Made by a program: the position numbers and the translations under genes
Assembly: GCA_004210915.1 (NCBI GenBank)
Contig: SEGS01000051.1
Coordinates: forward strand, 1 to 36,527
Source of the DNA: Variovorax sp.
GTDB taxonomy: Bacteria; Pseudomonadota; Gammaproteobacteria; Burkholderiales; Burkholderiaceae_C
DNA: 36,527 bases
Direction of reading: 5' to 3'
Shown here: positions 8,801-14,961 of the stretch, in pieces
Layout: each line of letters starts with the position of its first letter
Numbering within the stretch: position 1 is the first letter of the stretch
Notes under the pieces: model-generated
Seen by the model: the letters and a program-made list of their open reading frames with translations, nothing else
Databases searched by the model: none
Told to the model about the DNA's origin: nothing

Positions 8801-9001
8801 GCGCTCGATGACGGACAGCACGCTGTCCTCCAGTGTCTGCGCGGAAGCACCCGGGTAGGCGGTGCTGATCTGGATTGCGGGCGGTGCGACAGGCGGGTAC
8901 TGCGCAATCGGCAACTGCGTGATTGCCACGCTGCCCATCACGATGATGAAGAGCGCGATCACCCACGCAAAGATGGGACGCTCGATGAAAAACTTGGCCA
9001 T
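5837..9001 (-). CDS. acrB: AcrB/MexB-type RND multidrug efflux pump (HAE1 family)
   Basis: A full-length 1054-residue inner-membrane transporter beginning MAKFFIERPIFAWVIALFII, the standard HAE1 start. The proton-relay pair falls at Asp407-Asp408 in GIVVDDAIVVVENVERIM, the same numbers as in E. coli AcrB, and FLFLQNWRYTIIPTLVVPIALLGT is the conserved TM2-TM3 region. Large periplasmic porter loops occupy about 40-335 and 565-870. The trimer captures hydrophobic drugs from the periplasm or inner leaflet and exports them by proton antiport. It lies between the adaptor (13 nt upstream) and the channel gene. The symbol reflects family membership; drug range cannot be read from sequence, and names such as ttgB, mexB or bpeB would be equally apt. 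Confidence 0.96.
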   Translation of the reverse strand: MAKFFIERPIFAWVIALFIIVMGSVAITQLPIAQYPPVAPPAIQISTAYPGASAQTLEDSVLSVIEREMNGAPGLIYMESVAQADGTGAITITFEPGTDEDLAQVEVQNRLSRATSRLPAAVTQQGVLVDKARNNFLLFAMMSSDNPNFDTVQLGDYAARNIQPELQRVKGIGKVQLFGSETAMRIWIDPAKLQGFSLSAAQVSAAIRAQNAQVASGTIGDLPNIAGQSIAATVVVKGQLSSVEQFQNIVLRANADGSTVRLKDVARVELGGQSYATSARLDGVPAVGLGVQLAPSGNAMESARLTRAKMEELARFFPEGVKWSIPYDSSEFVDISIKQVTETLFEAVALVFVVMFLFLQNWRYTIIPTLVVPIALLGTMATLLALGFSINVLTMFGMVLVIGIVVDDAIVVVENVERIMTEEGLPPREATRKAMQQISGAIIGVTVVLISVFVPLAFFAGSTGNIYRQFSAVMVTSIAFSAFMALSLTPALCATLLKPVEQGSHHEKKGFFGWFNRGFSRTAKGYESVVSRILKRAARYLIIYAAIIGAVVVMYQRLPTSFLPGEDQGNILVNVQLPPGATQERMVNVMEQVEGYILKQPEVKSMVSVLGFSFSGQGQNAGIGFVTLKDWDERKGPGASAEALAGRAFGALSGIRDAFIYPLSPPPIPELGAASGFSFRLQDRGGQGHQALVNARNQLLGMASQSKVLAQVRPDGLEDAPQLQIDIDRDKAQALGVGFDAINSALSTALGSSYLNDFPNRGRLQRVVIQADAPARMQPDDLLKLTAPNAQGQPVPLSAFAVTRWVTGAQQTVRYNGYPSMRISGDAAPGFSTGAAMAEMEALASKLPTGFGFEWTGQSREEKLAGSQSIILYGFAILAVFLCLAALYESWSIPLSVILVVPLGILGVLGATMLRGYSNDVYFQVGLITIIGLSAKNAILIIEFAKDLQAQGKSVVAAALEAAHLRFRPIIMTSLAFGLGVVPLFIASGAGSASQRAIGTGVIGGMITGTALAVFFVPVFFVLVRTLFKGSKRQQELNKRHAEGAGIAEDQSHA

Positions 9002-9014
9002 GCGGGCGCGCTCC

Positions 9015-10298
9015 TTACGGCTTGGCGGCAGGTGCCGCTGCGGCCGACGAAGCTGGCGCCGCCGGTGCCGGGGCAGCCGCCGTCGGTGCGGATGCCGGCT
9101 TCCAGGGCACTGCCTTCACGGGCGTGCCCGGCGGCATCATCTGCAGCTTCTGGAAGCCGTCGACCATGACCTGCTCGCCGGCCTTCAGGCCATCGAGCAC
9201 CACCCACTGGTTGTTCTGCGCGGCGCTGATCTTCACCTGACGCTTGCTGATCTTGCCTTCGGCATCGACCACCGACACGGAGTCGCCCTGGTCGGTGCGG
9301 GTGACCGCCTGCTGCGGGATCGTGATGGCGTTGCTGGCCTGCGCCTGCTCGAGTTTCACGCGGACGTACAGGCCCGGCAGCAGCTCGCCCTTCGGGTTCG
9401 GCACTTCGGCGCGCAGCGTGACCTGGCCGGTTGTCGCGTCCACCGTGAGGTCGGAGAACAGCAGCTTGCCCGGAAGGGCGTAGTCGGTGCCGTCTTCCAG
9501 CACCACGCGCACGCTGGCCGCCTCGTCGCCGCTGGCCCGCTTGTACTGGCCCGCGGCCAGCGCACGGCGCAATTTGAGTGCGTCGGTCGCGGACTGCGTG
9601 AAGTTCACATAGACCGGGTTGATTTGCTGGATCACGGCCAGCTCGGTCGCGTCGCCCTGGCCGACCAGTGCGCCCTCGGTCACCAGTGCGCGGCCGATGC
9701 GGCCCGAAATCGGTGCGGTGACCGACGCGTAGCCCAGGGTGATCCGGGCATTGGCCACGGCCGCGCGGCCCACGGCCACATCGGCTTCGGCCGCCTTCTG
9801 CGACGCCACGGCGTTGGCATACTCCTGCTTGCTCACCGCATTGGCTTCGACCAGCGGCTTGTAGCGCTCGGCCAGGGCCTTGGCCTGCGCGGCATTGGCT
9901 TCGGCGCGTGCGAGACTGGCCGCAGCGCTCTGCGCAGCGGCGGCGTACGGCGCCGCATCGATGCGGAACAGCGGTTGGCCGGCCTTCACGTCACTGCCTT
10001 CGCGGAACAACTTTTCCTGGAGGATCCCGGCGGCGCGGGCGCGCACCTGCGCCACGCGTGACGCTTCGAGCCGGCCCGGCAGTTCGGTCACCAGCCCCAC
10101 ATCGCCCGGTGTTGCCACCACCACGCCCACCTCAGGCGGAGGCGGTGCGCCGCCGCCCGCGCCACCAGGGGCACCCGGAGCACCGCCAGCGGGCGCATCG
10201 CCCTTGCCGCAGGCGGCCAGGGTCATCACGGCGACGACGGCCACGGCCATCAGGCGCGGCGAAAAAAACGAATGAACAGAGCCATGCAGGGAAGGCAT
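9015..10298 (-). CDS. acrA: RND efflux membrane fusion protein (AcrA/MexA type)
   Basis: A 427-residue periplasmic adaptor lipoprotein. The ATG at 10298 is supported by AAAGGA 6 nt upstream and by the lipoprotein signal ending LAAC with Cys30. After a Gly/Ala/Pro-rich linker come the beta-barrel and lipoyl halves (about 60-100 and 195-235), the helical hairpin (about 105-190), and the membrane-proximal domain (about 240-385). Family hallmarks are VTELPGRLEASRVAQVRARA, APISGRIGRALVTEGALVG and VDATTGQVTLRAEVPNP. It bridges the pump and the outer-membrane channel. It is the first gene of the operon and is divergent from the TetR repressor. The frame stays open to 11174, but that extension is antisense to the repressor and is not coding. 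Confidence 0.95.
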   Translation of the reverse strand: MPSLHGSVHSFFSPRLMAVAVVAVMTLAACGKGDAPAGGAPGAPGGAGGGAPPPPEVGVVVATPGDVGLVTELPGRLEASRVAQVRARAAGILQEKLFREGSDVKAGQPLFRIDAAPYAAAAQSAAASLARAEANAAQAKALAERYKPLVEANAVSKQEYANAVASQKAAEADVAVGRAAVANARITLGYASVTAPISGRIGRALVTEGALVGQGDATELAVIQQINPVYVNFTQSATDALKLRRALAAGQYKRASGDEAASVRVVLEDGTDYALPGKLLFSDLTVDATTGQVTLRAEVPNPKGELLPGLYVRVKLEQAQASNAITIPQQAVTRTDQGDSVSVVDAEGKISKRQVKISAAQNNQWVVLDGLKAGEQVMVDGFQKLQMMPPGTPVKAVPWKPASAPTAAAPAPAAPASSAAAAPAAKP

Positions 10299-10387
10299 GC
10301 GATTCCTTTGAAGCGAAACAGGAGACGACCGGCGAACGGCTGGCGCAAGGCATGGCATCGGTCGGGTCAATCGGAGGCCCCGTAGTT

Positions 10388-10411
10388 TACATACATTCAT
10401 GGATGTATAGT
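10388..10411. promoter_or_regulatory. AcrR-type operator between the efflux operon and its repressor gene
   Basis: The sequence TACATACATTCATGGATGTA at 10388-10407 is nearly identical in its left half to the E. coli AcrR operator, as I recall it (TACATACATT, a 4-nt centre, then AATGTATGTA). The palindromic core ATACATTCATGGATGTAT (10391-10408) is symmetric in 8 of 9 base pairs. A TATAGT hexamer at 10406-10411 is a likely -10 for the repressor gene and overlaps the operator, so binding would give autorepression as well as repression of the divergent pump operon. The 153-nt intergenic region (10299-10451) holds no gene. Confidence 0.8.
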
Positions 10412-10451
10412 CGAGACCTCGCGAACTTGAAGATTCTAAGAAGGAGACACG

Positions 10452-11117
10452 GTGGTCCGTCGCACGAAGGAAGAGGCCCTTGCCACGCGCGAGCGACTGC
10501 TCGACGCGGCCGAGGTGCTGTTTCAGGCGCAGGGCGTCTCGCAAACCTCGCTGCAGCAAATCGCCCAGCAGGCGGGGACGACCCGGGGCGCGATCTACTG
10601 GCACTTCAAGGACAAGGCTGCCATCTTCAACGCGATGATGGATCGCGTCACGCTGCCGCTCGAGGCGACCGTTCAGGCCGCGACCCGGGGGCCCAACGAC
10701 GATCCGCTGGCCGAACTGGAGCGCGCCATGGTCCATGCGCTCGGACTGATGGTGGCCAATCCACAGGTGCGACGGGTGTTCGACATCGCCACGCACAAGG
10801 TCGAGTACACGCACGACATGGCTTCGGTGCAGCAGCGCCACATGGATGCGCGCGACGCGTGCGTGGTCGATTTCACGCGGGCCCTGCGGATCGCCGCGCG
10901 TCGCAGCCGGCAGCCATTGCCTATCCCCGCGGCTGCCGCGGCGCAGGGCCTGCATGCGTTGATCAGCGGCCTCATCCAGAACTGGTTGCTCAATCCCGCC
11001 GCCTTCGATCTGGTGGCGACCGGACGTCGTACCTTCCGCGTGTACCTTGACGGTCTCGGCGTCTCGCGCAGTGCCTGTTCGATGCAACCCGATGCGCTGG
11101 AGGCGGCCGGCGCCTGA
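10452..11117 (+). CDS. acrR: TetR-family repressor of the adjacent RND pump (AcrR/TtgR type)
   Basis: A 221-residue regulator with GTG start at 10452, supported by AAGGAG about 6 nt upstream. The N-terminus, VRRTKEEALATRERLLDAAE, is typical of AcrR/TtgR. The helix-turn-helix is about residues 32-55, SLQQIAQQAGTTRGAIYWHF, followed by KDKAAIFNAM. The C-terminal domain (about 80-205) is the ligand-binding and dimerisation part. In this family, drugs bound in the C-terminal pocket release the repressor from the operator and so raise pump expression. Divergent placement next to the pump operon and the AcrR-like operator in between make the regulatory assignment strong; the inducer is unknown. Confidence 0.94.
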   Translation: MVRRTKEEALATRERLLDAAEVLFQAQGVSQTSLQQIAQQAGTTRGAIYWHFKDKAAIFNAMMDRVTLPLEATVQAATRGPNDDPLAELERAMVHALGLMVANPQVRRVFDIATHKVEYTHDMASVQQRHMDARDACVVDFTRALRIAARRSRQPLPIPAAAAAQGLHALISGLIQNWLLNPAAFDLVATGRRTFRVYLDGLGVSRSACSMQPDALEAAGA

Positions 11118-11122
11118 TGCGC

Positions 11123-11128
11123 GATAAT
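11123..11128 (+). promoter_or_regulatory. Candidate -10 element for tRNA-Arg
   Basis: GATAAT lies 31 nt upstream of the tRNA 5' end and just after the acrR stop codon. It differs from TATAAT at one base. No convincing -35 is visible at 17 nt spacing, so this is only a candidate; read-through from acrR would be the alternative. Confidence 0.3.
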
Positions 11129-11159
11129 CGGAGGCTCGCAGCGACCCCGCTGCATCCCG

Positions 11160-11234
11160 CTCGACGTATTTCAACGGATAGAATTCGGCCCTCCGAAGGC
11201 TGAGATCCAGGTTCGATTCCTGGCGTCGGGACCA
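11160..11234 (+). tRNA. tRNA-Arg (anticodon CCG)
   Basis: A cloverleaf can be folded by hand. The acceptor stem is CTCGACG with CGTCGGG (one T-G pair), followed by discriminator A and an encoded CCA. The D arm has AACGGATA as its loop, with A14, G18, G19, A20 and A21 in place. The anticodon stem is CGGCC/GGCTG with loop CTCCGAA, giving anticodon CCG, which reads the CGG codon. The T arm is CCAGG/CCTGG with loop TTCGATT. A20 is the main arginine identity base along with C35. Weak points are a T10-T25 mismatch in the D stem and two wobble pairs; all positions needed for folding are otherwise kept. Confidence 0.9.
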
Positions 11235-11240
11235 ATTGCC

Positions 11241-11273
11241 AAGCCGGACACCTTCAAGGTGTCCGGCTTTTTT
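11241..11273 (+). terminator. Rho-independent terminator of tRNA-Arg
   Basis: The stem GCCGGACACC (11243-11252) pairs with GGTGTCCGGC (11258-11267) around a short TTCAA loop and is followed by six T residues. It begins 9 nt after the tRNA CCA end, so it terminates the tRNA transcript. Confidence 0.93.
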
Positions 11274-11310
11274 GGTCAGTGCGCGGTCTGACGGGTATCG
11301 GTGGCAACTG

Positions 11311-11547
11311 ATGGAAAGCGAAGACGGGCTGCATGACTGGCAGCTGCTGTCGGCGGCCGAGGCCCCGGTCGCGCGCTACCGCGATGCCATGGCAGACGGC
11401 TTGCTGGCTTTGCAGGCGTTGATCGACGATCTGGACACAGGGCCGCAGACGGTGGGCGAAGTCCAGGCCTCGGAGGAGGCCAGCGGCAGCAGCGCGCCTG
11501 TGCCGCCGCGAAGGGGTGGCGCGTTCGGCTTTGGCCCACTGCGCTGA
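11311..11547 (+). CDS. Small hypothetical protein (78 aa)
   Basis: The frame from the ATG at 11311 encodes MESEDGLHDWQLLSAAEAPV and onward, an acidic soluble protein with a short helical region (about 18-45) and a Pro/Gly/Arg-rich C-terminus. I do not recognise it. Codons are mostly G/C-ending like the neighbours, which favours real coding, but no strong ribosome-binding site precedes the ATG (only a GGTGG). A TTG at 11236 inside the tRNA terminator is in frame and is unlikely to be used. The size and exact start remain uncertain. Confidence 0.45.
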   Translation: MESEDGLHDWQLLSAAEAPVARYRDAMADGLLALQALIDDLDTGPQTVGEVQASEEASGSSAPVPPRRGGAFGFGPLR

Positions 11548-11638
11548 GGGGATCGGCGCGCGAAGCCGGGACGGGTTGCCAGGATTCGGTGCGCCCTTCT
11601 TGCCCGGCTCCTTGCCGCACGCACGCTGACGGCGCTTT

Positions 11639-11654
11639 CGTGAAATACGTCACA
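11639..11654. promoter_or_regulatory. CRP/FNR-like palindrome
   Basis: CGTGA, six bases AATACG, then TCACA. This matches the TGTGA-N6-TCACA consensus of the CRP family at nine of ten positions. It lies upstream of the hypothetical gene at 11697, at a distance suitable for activation. One short match of this kind can arise by chance in a window of this length. Confidence 0.3.
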
Positions 11655-11696
11655 GACGCGGTGGCGCACGGGCGCCCGCCTTGCCGAAGAGCTTGG

Positions 11697-12029
11697 ATGG
11701 ACCCGCTGACCAACCTCGCCTTTCTTCGAGAGCACGGCAAGCGATTGCAGGGCGTGACCCTCGCGCTTCAATATTCGATGTTGCGCCGGGACGCTGCCAG
11801 TCCGCAAGATGCCGAGCACGAGCGCAAGGTACTCGACGAACTGCATCAGCTCGTTCGCGCAACGACGCATGCTTATCTGGAAGAGGCAGCCCGCCTCAAC
11901 CAACGCACCTGGCATTCCCGAAGTGCATCTGACTGTAATAAATGCAGCAATATCTGTCGTACGCCGCGGATGGACGAGAGGGCTGGCAATGCCGGGGATA
12001 TGCACGGCACGCCGGCGATGCGCGGCTAA
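11697..12029 (+). CDS. Hypothetical protein (110 aa), possibly with a degraded C-terminus
   Basis: Starts MDPLTNLAFLREHGKRLQGV at the ATG at 11697 with a GAAGAG stretch upstream. Residues 1-75 are helical, with regular codon use, and look genuine. From about residue 76 (nt 11920 onward) the DNA becomes locally A/T-richer and the protein turns into a Ser/Cys/Arg mixture (SDCNKCSNICRT) unlike a folded domain. The real stop may therefore have been lost, or the tail may be a frameshifted remnant. I do not recognise the family. A CRP-like palindrome lies 43-58 nt upstream of the start. Confidence 0.45.
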   Translation: MDPLTNLAFLREHGKRLQGVTLALQYSMLRRDAASPQDAEHERKVLDELHQLVRATTHAYLEEAARLNQRTWHSRSASDCNKCSNICRTPRMDERAGNAGDMHGTPAMRG

Positions 12030-12038
12030 GCTTTCTGC

Positions 12039-12872
12039 ATGAACGTTATCGCGCTGCGCCGTATCTCCCTGATCCTGCTTGCCACGGCCGTCCTGTTGGG
12101 CTGTTGGCTGGTGCCTGTCGACCGCGGGGCGCGCGAGGACGTGGAAGCCGGACTCAAGCGCGCCCTCACGGCGTTCGCCGTCGCACGCACGTTGGGCGCG
12201 GTCATTTCGGTGGCGCAGGGCACGCAGATCGACGTCAAGCCGGCAGGGGTTGGCGTCGGTTTGGCGCCGGGTCAGGCGCTGCAGCCGCTGAACGAACTGG
12301 TCGACCGCTTCGCCGCGGTCATGCTCGCGGCCAGCGCAGCCTTCGGTATCCAGCTGATCCTGCTGAAGATCGGCGCCCACGCCTGGACGTCGGTCTTGGT
12401 GTCGGCCGCTGTGCTCGCATGGCTGGTGCTGCGCTGGCGGGCCGACAGCGCAAGAGCGGCGAACTGGCTGCGGCCGGTGCTGATCGTGCTGCTGCTCGCG
12501 CGCTTCGCGCTGCCCTTGAGCGCGATGGCCAACGAGGCGCTGTACCGGACCTTCATGGCCGACGACTACCGCGCCTCGCTGACCACCATCGAGCAGTCGC
12601 CGGCCGCGGTGACGGGCCGTGCGCCCGAGGCGCCGGTGGCGGGCGAGGGCTTGCTCGGTCGTTTCGAGCTGTGGTGGAAAGGTCTGCCCAGCATGAAGGC
12701 CGGCTACGACGCGATCCTGCAGATGGCCTCGGACTGGACCGACAAGATCGTGCGCCTGCTGTCGCTCTTCATCCTGCAGACCGTGGTGCTGCCGATCGGA
12801 TTTTTGTGGGCGACATGGCGGCTGGCAGGCTGGGCGGTGCGCGGGCCGGCGCCTGCGGGCGCCCAGGCCTGA
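12039..12872 (+). CDS. Uncharacterised multi-pass membrane protein (277 aa)
   Basis: ATG at 12039. It has an N-terminal hydrophobic segment (about 8-25, ISLILLATAVLLGCWLVPV), a soluble stretch, three hydrophobic segments (about 90-110, 115-131 and 143-162), a hydrophilic region (about 165-235, RTFMADDYRASLTTIEQS and onward) and a last segment (about 243-268). This gives about five transmembrane helices. The pair of segments flanked by DVKPAGVGVGLAPGQALQPLNELVDRFAAVML is distinctive, but I do not recognise the family. No partner gene is evident. It ends 2 nt from the convergent rsmI stop without a terminator. Confidence 0.8.
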   Translation: MNVIALRRISLILLATAVLLGCWLVPVDRGAREDVEAGLKRALTAFAVARTLGAVISVAQGTQIDVKPAGVGVGLAPGQALQPLNELVDRFAAVMLAASAAFGIQLILLKIGAHAWTSVLVSAAVLAWLVLRWRADSARAANWLRPVLIVLLLARFALPLSAMANEALYRTFMADDYRASLTTIEQSPAAVTGRAPEAPVAGEGLLGRFELWWKGLPSMKAGYDAILQMASDWTDKIVRLLSLFILQTVVLPIGFLWATWRLAGWAVRGPAPAGAQA

Positions 12873-12874
12873 GC

Positions 12875-13831
12875 TCAGTCGTCCGCCGCTGGCGCGTCCC
12901 GGTCTGACGAAGCGCGCAGGCGCAGCGCAGTCTCGTACAACGCATTGCGCGGCGCGCCGCTGATCTCGGCCGCAAGCTTGACCGCGGTCTTGACGGGCAG
13001 CTCGGCCAGCAGCAGCCGCAACACGCGCTCGCCTTCGGCGTCGTCGTCGACGGCGCCCGCGACCGGATGCAGCACGAGCGCGAACTCGCCGCGCGTTCGA
13101 TCGCGCCCGGCTGCGAACCAGTCGGCCAGCGCGTGCGCCGGTACGGTCGCGATTTCTTCGAACTGTTTGGTCAGCTCGCGCCCGACGGTGACCGCGCGCT
13201 CGCCCAGCACGCCGAGCGCGCGCGCCACGGCCTCGATGCGGTGCGGCGCCTCCAGCAGCACCACGGCACGCGGCTCTTGCATGAGCGCTTGAACTGCGGC
13301 GTCGCGCTCTCCGGCTTTGGTCGGCAGGAACCCCGCAAAGACGAAGGCACTGGCGGTATCGCCCGGCGCAACCAGCCCGGCCGCGCCGACCAGCGTGGTC
13401 ACGCTGCTCGCGCCGGGCAGCGGCAGCACGCGCTGGCCCGCGGCGCGCACCGCGGCCACCAGACGGGCGCCGGGGTCGCTCACACCCGGCGTGCCGGCGT
13501 CGCTGACATAGGCGATGCGCTCGCCCTGCGCGAGCCGCGCGACGATGCCTTGCGCCGCTTCCGATTCGTTGTGCTGGTGCACGGCCAGCAGCTGGCCGCC
13601 GGGCCGGTCGATGCCGTAGGCGCGCAGCAGGCTTTGCGTGTGGCGCGTGTCCTCGCAGGCGACCGCATTGACCAGCTGCAGCACATGCAGTGCGCGCAAG
13701 GTGATGTCGGCCAGGTTGCCGATCGGGGTGGCGACGACATAGAGCGTGCCCTCTGGATAATGCTGCCCACCGGCGGCATCGCGGGCGGCCCCGAGGGCGG
13801 CACCAAAGGATGCGGGAGCGAGTGAGGTCAA
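12875..13831 (-). CDS. rsmI: 16S rRNA (cytidine(1402)-2'-O)-methyltransferase
   Basis: A tetrapyrrole-methylase-fold enzyme that 2'-O-methylates C1402 of 16S rRNA using S-adenosylmethionine, tuning decoding at the P site. The signature LYVVATPIGNLADITLRALHVLQ appears near the N-terminus, followed by VACEDTRHTQSLLRAYGI, AYVSDAGTPGVSDPGARLV and FAGFLPTKAGER. The start is uncertain. I chose the TTG at 13831 (318 residues) because GGAG lies 8 nt upstream and no in-frame ATG is near; this gives a leader about 18 residues longer than in E. coli. It is divergent from yraN with only 39 nt between starts, as is usual for rsmI next to the yraN block. Confidence 0.95.
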   Translation of the reverse strand: MTSLAPASFGAALGAARDAAGGQHYPEGTLYVVATPIGNLADITLRALHVLQLVNAVACEDTRHTQSLLRAYGIDRPGGQLLAVHQHNESEAAQGIVARLAQGERIAYVSDAGTPGVSDPGARLVAAVRAAGQRVLPLPGASSVTTLVGAAGLVAPGDTASAFVFAGFLPTKAGERDAAVQALMQEPRAVVLLEAPHRIEAVARALGVLGERAVTVGRELTKQFEEIATVPAHALADWFAAGRDRTRGEFALVLHPVAGAVDDDAEGERVLRLLLAELPVKTAVKLAAEISGAPRNALYETALRLRASSDRDAPAADD

Positions 13832-13870
13832 GTGCTTTTCTCCGGAACAACAACGACAGGGACGGCAACG

Positions 13871-14239
13871 ATGGCGGAGCGCCAAACCACCAAGCAACGC
13901 GGCGATGCGGCGGAGGAAGAGGCGCTCGCGCATCTGCAGCAGGCCGGTCTCGCGCTGGTGGCGCGCAATTATCGAACCCCGGGCCGCGGCGGCGGCGAGA
14001 TCGACCTGATCATGCGCGATGCGCGCGACGGCACGCTCGTGTTCGTGGAGGTGCGCCATCGCGCCAGCGGCACGCACGGCGGTGCGGCAGGCAGCGTCAC
14101 CGGGGTCAAGCAGCGGCGCATCGTGTTCGCGGCCCGGCATTACCTGAGCCGCTTGCGCACCTGGCCGCCGTGTCGCTTCGACGTGGTACTCGTCGAAGAC
14201 CGCATCACCTGGCTGCGCGCCGCGTTCGATGCCGGCTGA
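13871..14239 (+). CDS. yraN: YraN family (UPF0102) nuclease-fold protein
   Basis: A 122-residue protein from the ATG at 13871. It has the family's restriction-endonuclease-like core: QRGDAAEEEALAHLQQAGLALVARNYR, then GGGEIDLIMRDARDGTLVFVEVRHR, with the E-x-D-L and E-V-x-R residues corresponding to the PD-(D/E)XK catalytic positions, then KQRRIVFAARHYL. Biological function is not settled; distant relatives are Holliday-junction resolvases. An upstream GTG at 13832 is in frame but poorly placed. It is the first gene of yraN-diaA-dolP. Confidence 0.93.
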   Translation: MAERQTTKQRGDAAEEEALAHLQQAGLALVARNYRTPGRGGGEIDLIMRDARDGTLVFVEVRHRASGTHGGAAGSVTGVKQRRIVFAARHYLSRLRTWPPCRFDVVLVEDRITWLRAAFDAG

Positions 14240-14334
14240 CCCGCAAGATCGAGCGGCTGCGGAACTGTTTTCGCTGTCCGTGCTCCACCCTGCCAAACCT
14301 TTTGTTTCAGCCCCCGCAGTTATCATCGCGCCCC

Positions 14335-14961
14335 ATGCTCGAGCAACGGATACAGCAGCACTTCATCGACAGTGCCGACCTCAAATACCAGGCCGGCCCC
14401 CTGCTCAGCAAACCCATTTCGCAGGCCATGCAGGCGCTGTTGGCATGTGTCACGAGCGGCGGCAAGGTGCTGGCGTGCGGCGCAGGCGTCTCGGGCCTGC
14501 TGGCGGCGCAATTCGCGGCCCAGTTCGTCGGCCGCTTCGAGCGTGACCGGCCCGAGCTCGGCGCCATCGCGCTGCCCGGTGACCTCGCCGACCCCGCGGC
14601 CGACACGGCCGAAGCCATCGACGGTGACCGTTTCGCCCGCCAGGTGCGCGCGCTCGGCCAGGCCGGCGACGTGCTGCTGGTGCTCAGCGCCACCGGCCAA
14701 TCGGCGGCGGTGCTGGCAGCGGTGCTCGCGGCCCACGCGCGCGACATGACGGTGGTGGCCCTGCTCGGCCACGCCGGCAGCGGGCAGGCCGGCGGCAGCG
14801 GCGGCGGTGCCATCGGCCGCGCGCTGCGCGAGACCGACGTTCAGGTCAGTGTGTCGCACGAGCGTGCGGCGCGCATTCACGAAGTCCACCTGCTCGCGCT
14901 GCATTGCCTGTGCGACGGTGTGGATGCCCAGCTACTCGGAGAACAGGAAGTTTCCCTATGA
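14335..14961 (+). CDS. diaA: SIS-domain DnaA initiator-associating protein (DiaA/GmhA family)
   Basis: A 208-residue single SIS-domain protein starting at the ATG at 14335. It shows the GmhA/DiaA layout: an N-terminal helix (LEQRIQQHFIDSADLKYQAG), a phosphosugar-binding-like loop (GGKVLACGAGVSGLLAAQFAAQFVGRFERDRP) and the second SIS loop, LLVLSATGQSAAVLAAVLAA. The usual GNGGSA of GmhA is changed to GAGVSG and the SxSGxS loop to SATGQS, so catalytic isomerase activity is doubtful and the DnaA-binding DiaA role is favoured. Placement between yraN and dolP, as in E. coli, supports diaA. It ends in an ATGA overlap with the BON lipoprotein. Confidence 0.88.
   Translation: MLEQRIQQHFIDSADLKYQAGPLLSKPISQAMQALLACVTSGGKVLACGAGVSGLLAAQFAAQFVGRFERDRPELGAIALPGDLADPAADTAEAIDGDRFARQVRALGQAGDVLLVLSATGQSAAVLAAVLAAHARDMTVVALLGHAGSGQAGGSGGGAIGRALRETDVQVSVSHERAARIHEVHLLALHCLCDGVDAQLLGEQEVSL

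Noticed and set aside
5825..9169. Plus-strand open frame of 1114 codons opposite the RND pump
   Set aside because: It is His/Arg/Gln-rich antisense sequence of a clear AcrB-type gene; long antisense frames are expected in GC-rich DNA.
11160..11240. tRNA-Arg as an attachment site of a mobile island
   Set aside because: I looked for a second copy of the tRNA 3' end and for an integrase gene in the window and found neither.
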